This document shows positions 33,610 through 34,932 of a stretch of 34,932 nt of DNA, piece by piece. Source of the stretch: Acidobacteriota bacterium (GTDB lineage: Bacteria > Actinomycetota > Acidimicrobiia > Acidimicrobiales > UBA8190); assembly GCA_028872975.1 (NCBI GenBank), contig JAGWNV010000002.1, forward strand, positions 1 through 34,932. Reading direction: 5' to 3'. Made by a program: the position numbers and the translations under genes. How positions within the stretch are numbered: the stretch's first letter is position 1; each line of letters opens with the position of its first letter. Under the pieces are notes generated by a model that did not search any database, was not told the origin of the DNA, and worked only from the letters and a program-made list of their open reading frames with translations.

Positions 33610-33669
33610 GTGACGCCGGCACCCACGCCGGCGTGCCGCAGGGCCGGGGACACATGGAGAGAAGCCTGA
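33610..33669 (+). CDS. Putative 19-aa leader peptide upstream of lepB (MTPAPTPACRRAGDTWREA)
   Basis: GTG...TGA read directly; stop ends 1 nt before the lepB GTG; preceded by TAGCGT. Confidence 0.3.
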   Translation: MTPAPTPACRRAGDTWREA

Positions 33670-33670
33670 C

Positions 33671-34492
33671 GTGAGTGACGTCGATCCCTGGACCGAGGCG
33701 GTGCCCGTGCCGCCGCGTTCGGTCGCGGACCGGCCGGTCGCCACCGACCCCGGCGGGCGCGTCGTCCCGGAGCCCTGGGCGCCCGCTGCGTCCCCATCTC
33801 CGTCGCCGGCAGCCACCGGCGCCCCGCCCCAGCCCCAGCCCCCGACCCCGCCCCGGGCGGTCACGGGCGGCAACGGCCCGGCCGGGCCGGCGGGCACGAC
33901 ACGGACGCCGGCCGCCAGGAAGCCCGACGCCAAGAAGCCGGAGGGGGGCCGTCGGTGGCGGTGGGCGGTCGAGTGGGCGGTCGTGCTCATGGTGGCGCTG
34001 GCCGTGGCGCTGCTCGTCCGGGCCTTCGTGGTCCAGACCTTCTTCATCCCCTCGGCCTCGATGGAGCCGACCCTCCAGGTCGGCGACCGGATCCTCGTCG
34101 ACAAGCTCAGCTACAAGCTCCACGCCGTCCACCGGGGCGACATCGTCGTCTTCGGCCGTCCCCCCGGCGAGACGGCGTCGCAGAACATCCAGGACCTCGT
34201 GAAGCGCGTGGTGGGGATGCCGGGGGAGACGATCTGGTCGACGGGCCAGAACGTGTACGTCCAGGGGGCCGACACCCACGGCAAGGTCGTCGAGGTCCCC
34301 GAGCCGGTGCCGGGGACGATGCTGGGCCCGCCCATCCGCCGGTTCACGGTCCCCGCCGGCGACTACTTCGTGCTCGGCGACAACAGGAGCAACTCCGACG
34401 ACAGCCGGTTCTGGGGGCCGATCCCGCGGTCGCTCATCGTGGGCCGGGTCGTGATGCGCATCTGGCCCCTGTCGCACGTCACGTTCTTCTAG
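33671..34492 (+). CDS. lepB: Signal peptidase I
   Basis: FFIPSASMEPTLQVGDRILVDKLSYKL, HRGDIVVFGRP, VKRVVGMPGETI, YFVLGDNRSNSDDSRFWGPIPRSLIVGRV; Pro-rich N-terminal cytoplasmic extension; GTG start. Confidence 0.95.
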   Translation: MSDVDPWTEAVPVPPRSVADRPVATDPGGRVVPEPWAPAASPSPSPAATGAPPQPQPPTPPRAVTGGNGPAGPAGTTRTPAARKPDAKKPEGGRRWRWAVEWAVVLMVALAVALLVRAFVVQTFFIPSASMEPTLQVGDRILVDKLSYKLHAVHRGDIVVFGRPPGETASQNIQDLVKRVVGMPGETIWSTGQNVYVQGADTHGKVVEVPEPVPGTMLGPPIRRFTVPAGDYFVLGDNRSNSDDSRFWGPIPRSLIVGRVVMRIWPLSHVTFF

Positions 34493-34499
34493 GAGGCTC

Positions 34500-34521
34500 C
34501 CGGCCGTAGACTTTCGGCCGG
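34500..34521 (+). promoter_or_regulatory. Perfect inverted repeat abutting the tat start codon, with -10-like TAGACT in the loop
   Basis: CCGGCCG-TAGACTTT-CGGCCGG immediately followed by ATG at 34522. Confidence 0.5.
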
Positions 34522-34932
34522 ATGTTCACGCTCAGCCCCTGGAAGATCGTGGTGATCGTGGTGGTCGCCCTCCTCGTGCTCGGCCCCGAGAAGCTGCCCT
34601 CGGTGGCCCGCCAGGTGGGGGGGTTCTGGGGGGACTTCCGCCGCTTCCGGGCCCGCCTGGAGGACGAGGTGCGCGGCGTGTTCCCCGACCTCCCCCCGAG
34701 CCACGAGGTGGCCCGGGCCGTCCGGTCGCCGCTCGCCTACCTCAACCGGCTCGCCGACGAGCACGAGCAGCAGTCGGCGCTCGGCGCGCCGGCGGCCGCC
34801 GACGCCGGTGCCGGGGGAGCGGACGACGCCGCCGGCGCCGCCGCGGCCGGCGCCGATGGGGTCGCAGCGTCGGCCGGCCAGCCGGGCCGGCGCGCCTCCG
34901 GGCTGGACGGCTTAGGTGACGGCATGGCCCTG
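34522..34932 (+). CDS. Twin-arginine translocase TatA/TatB-family subunit, 3' end beyond window
   Basis: MFTLSPWKIVVIVVVALLVLGPEKLPSVARQVGGFWGDFRRFRARLEDEVR; open to window end (checked: near-terminal TAG/TGA are out of frame). Missing from the ORF track because it has no stop. Confidence 0.88.
   Translation, partial: MFTLSPWKIVVIVVVALLVLGPEKLPSVARQVGGFWGDFRRFRARLEDEVRGVFPDLPPSHEVARAVRSPLAYLNRLADEHEQQSALGAPAAADAGAGGADDAAGAAAAGADGVAASAGQPGRRASGLDGLGDGMAL

Noticed and set aside
32190-33797. 535-aa minus ORF opposite pafA
   Set aside because: Antisense shadow of pafA.

Overview
This is a roughly 35 kb, very GC-rich, densely coding chromosomal window. It looks actinobacterial (Acidimicrobiia-like is an inference from gene content). 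From left to right it contains: the 3' part of gltB and all of gltD; a DUF2510-like membrane protein; a phosphotriesterase-like amidohydrolase; a PPOX/F420-type protein divergent from an acyl-CoA synthetase; a LOG-family protein; a fused FO synthase (fbiC); a membrane GGDEF protein; a minus-strand pentose-phosphate operon (tkt-tal-pgi-gnd-zwf-pgl); a FIST-domain protein divergent from a hotdog thioesterase; three small membrane or unknown ORFs; trmI; a ferredoxin; a complete Pup-proteasome locus (arc/mpa, dop, pup, prcB, prcA, pafA) interrupted by an ArsR-type regulator and a divergent small ORF; lepB; and a TatA/B-like gene running off the right edge. No rRNA, tRNA, CRISPR array or mobile element was recognised. 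The strongest non-gene signal is a recurring TANNNT -10 hexamer lying 6-9 nt upstream of the start codon of about 13 transcription-unit-first genes, which suggests pervasive leaderless transcription. It includes overlapping divergent leaderless promoters with an inverted-repeat operator at the ArsR/small-ORF pair inside the proteasome locus, a 19-codon leaderless uORF before lepB, and a perfect hairpin around the tat start. No wholly new system could be established from sequence alone. The best candidates are the rearranged proteasome locus (ArsR pair inserted, lepB in place of pafBC, Pup ending in GGE) and the opcA-less pentose-phosphate operon.
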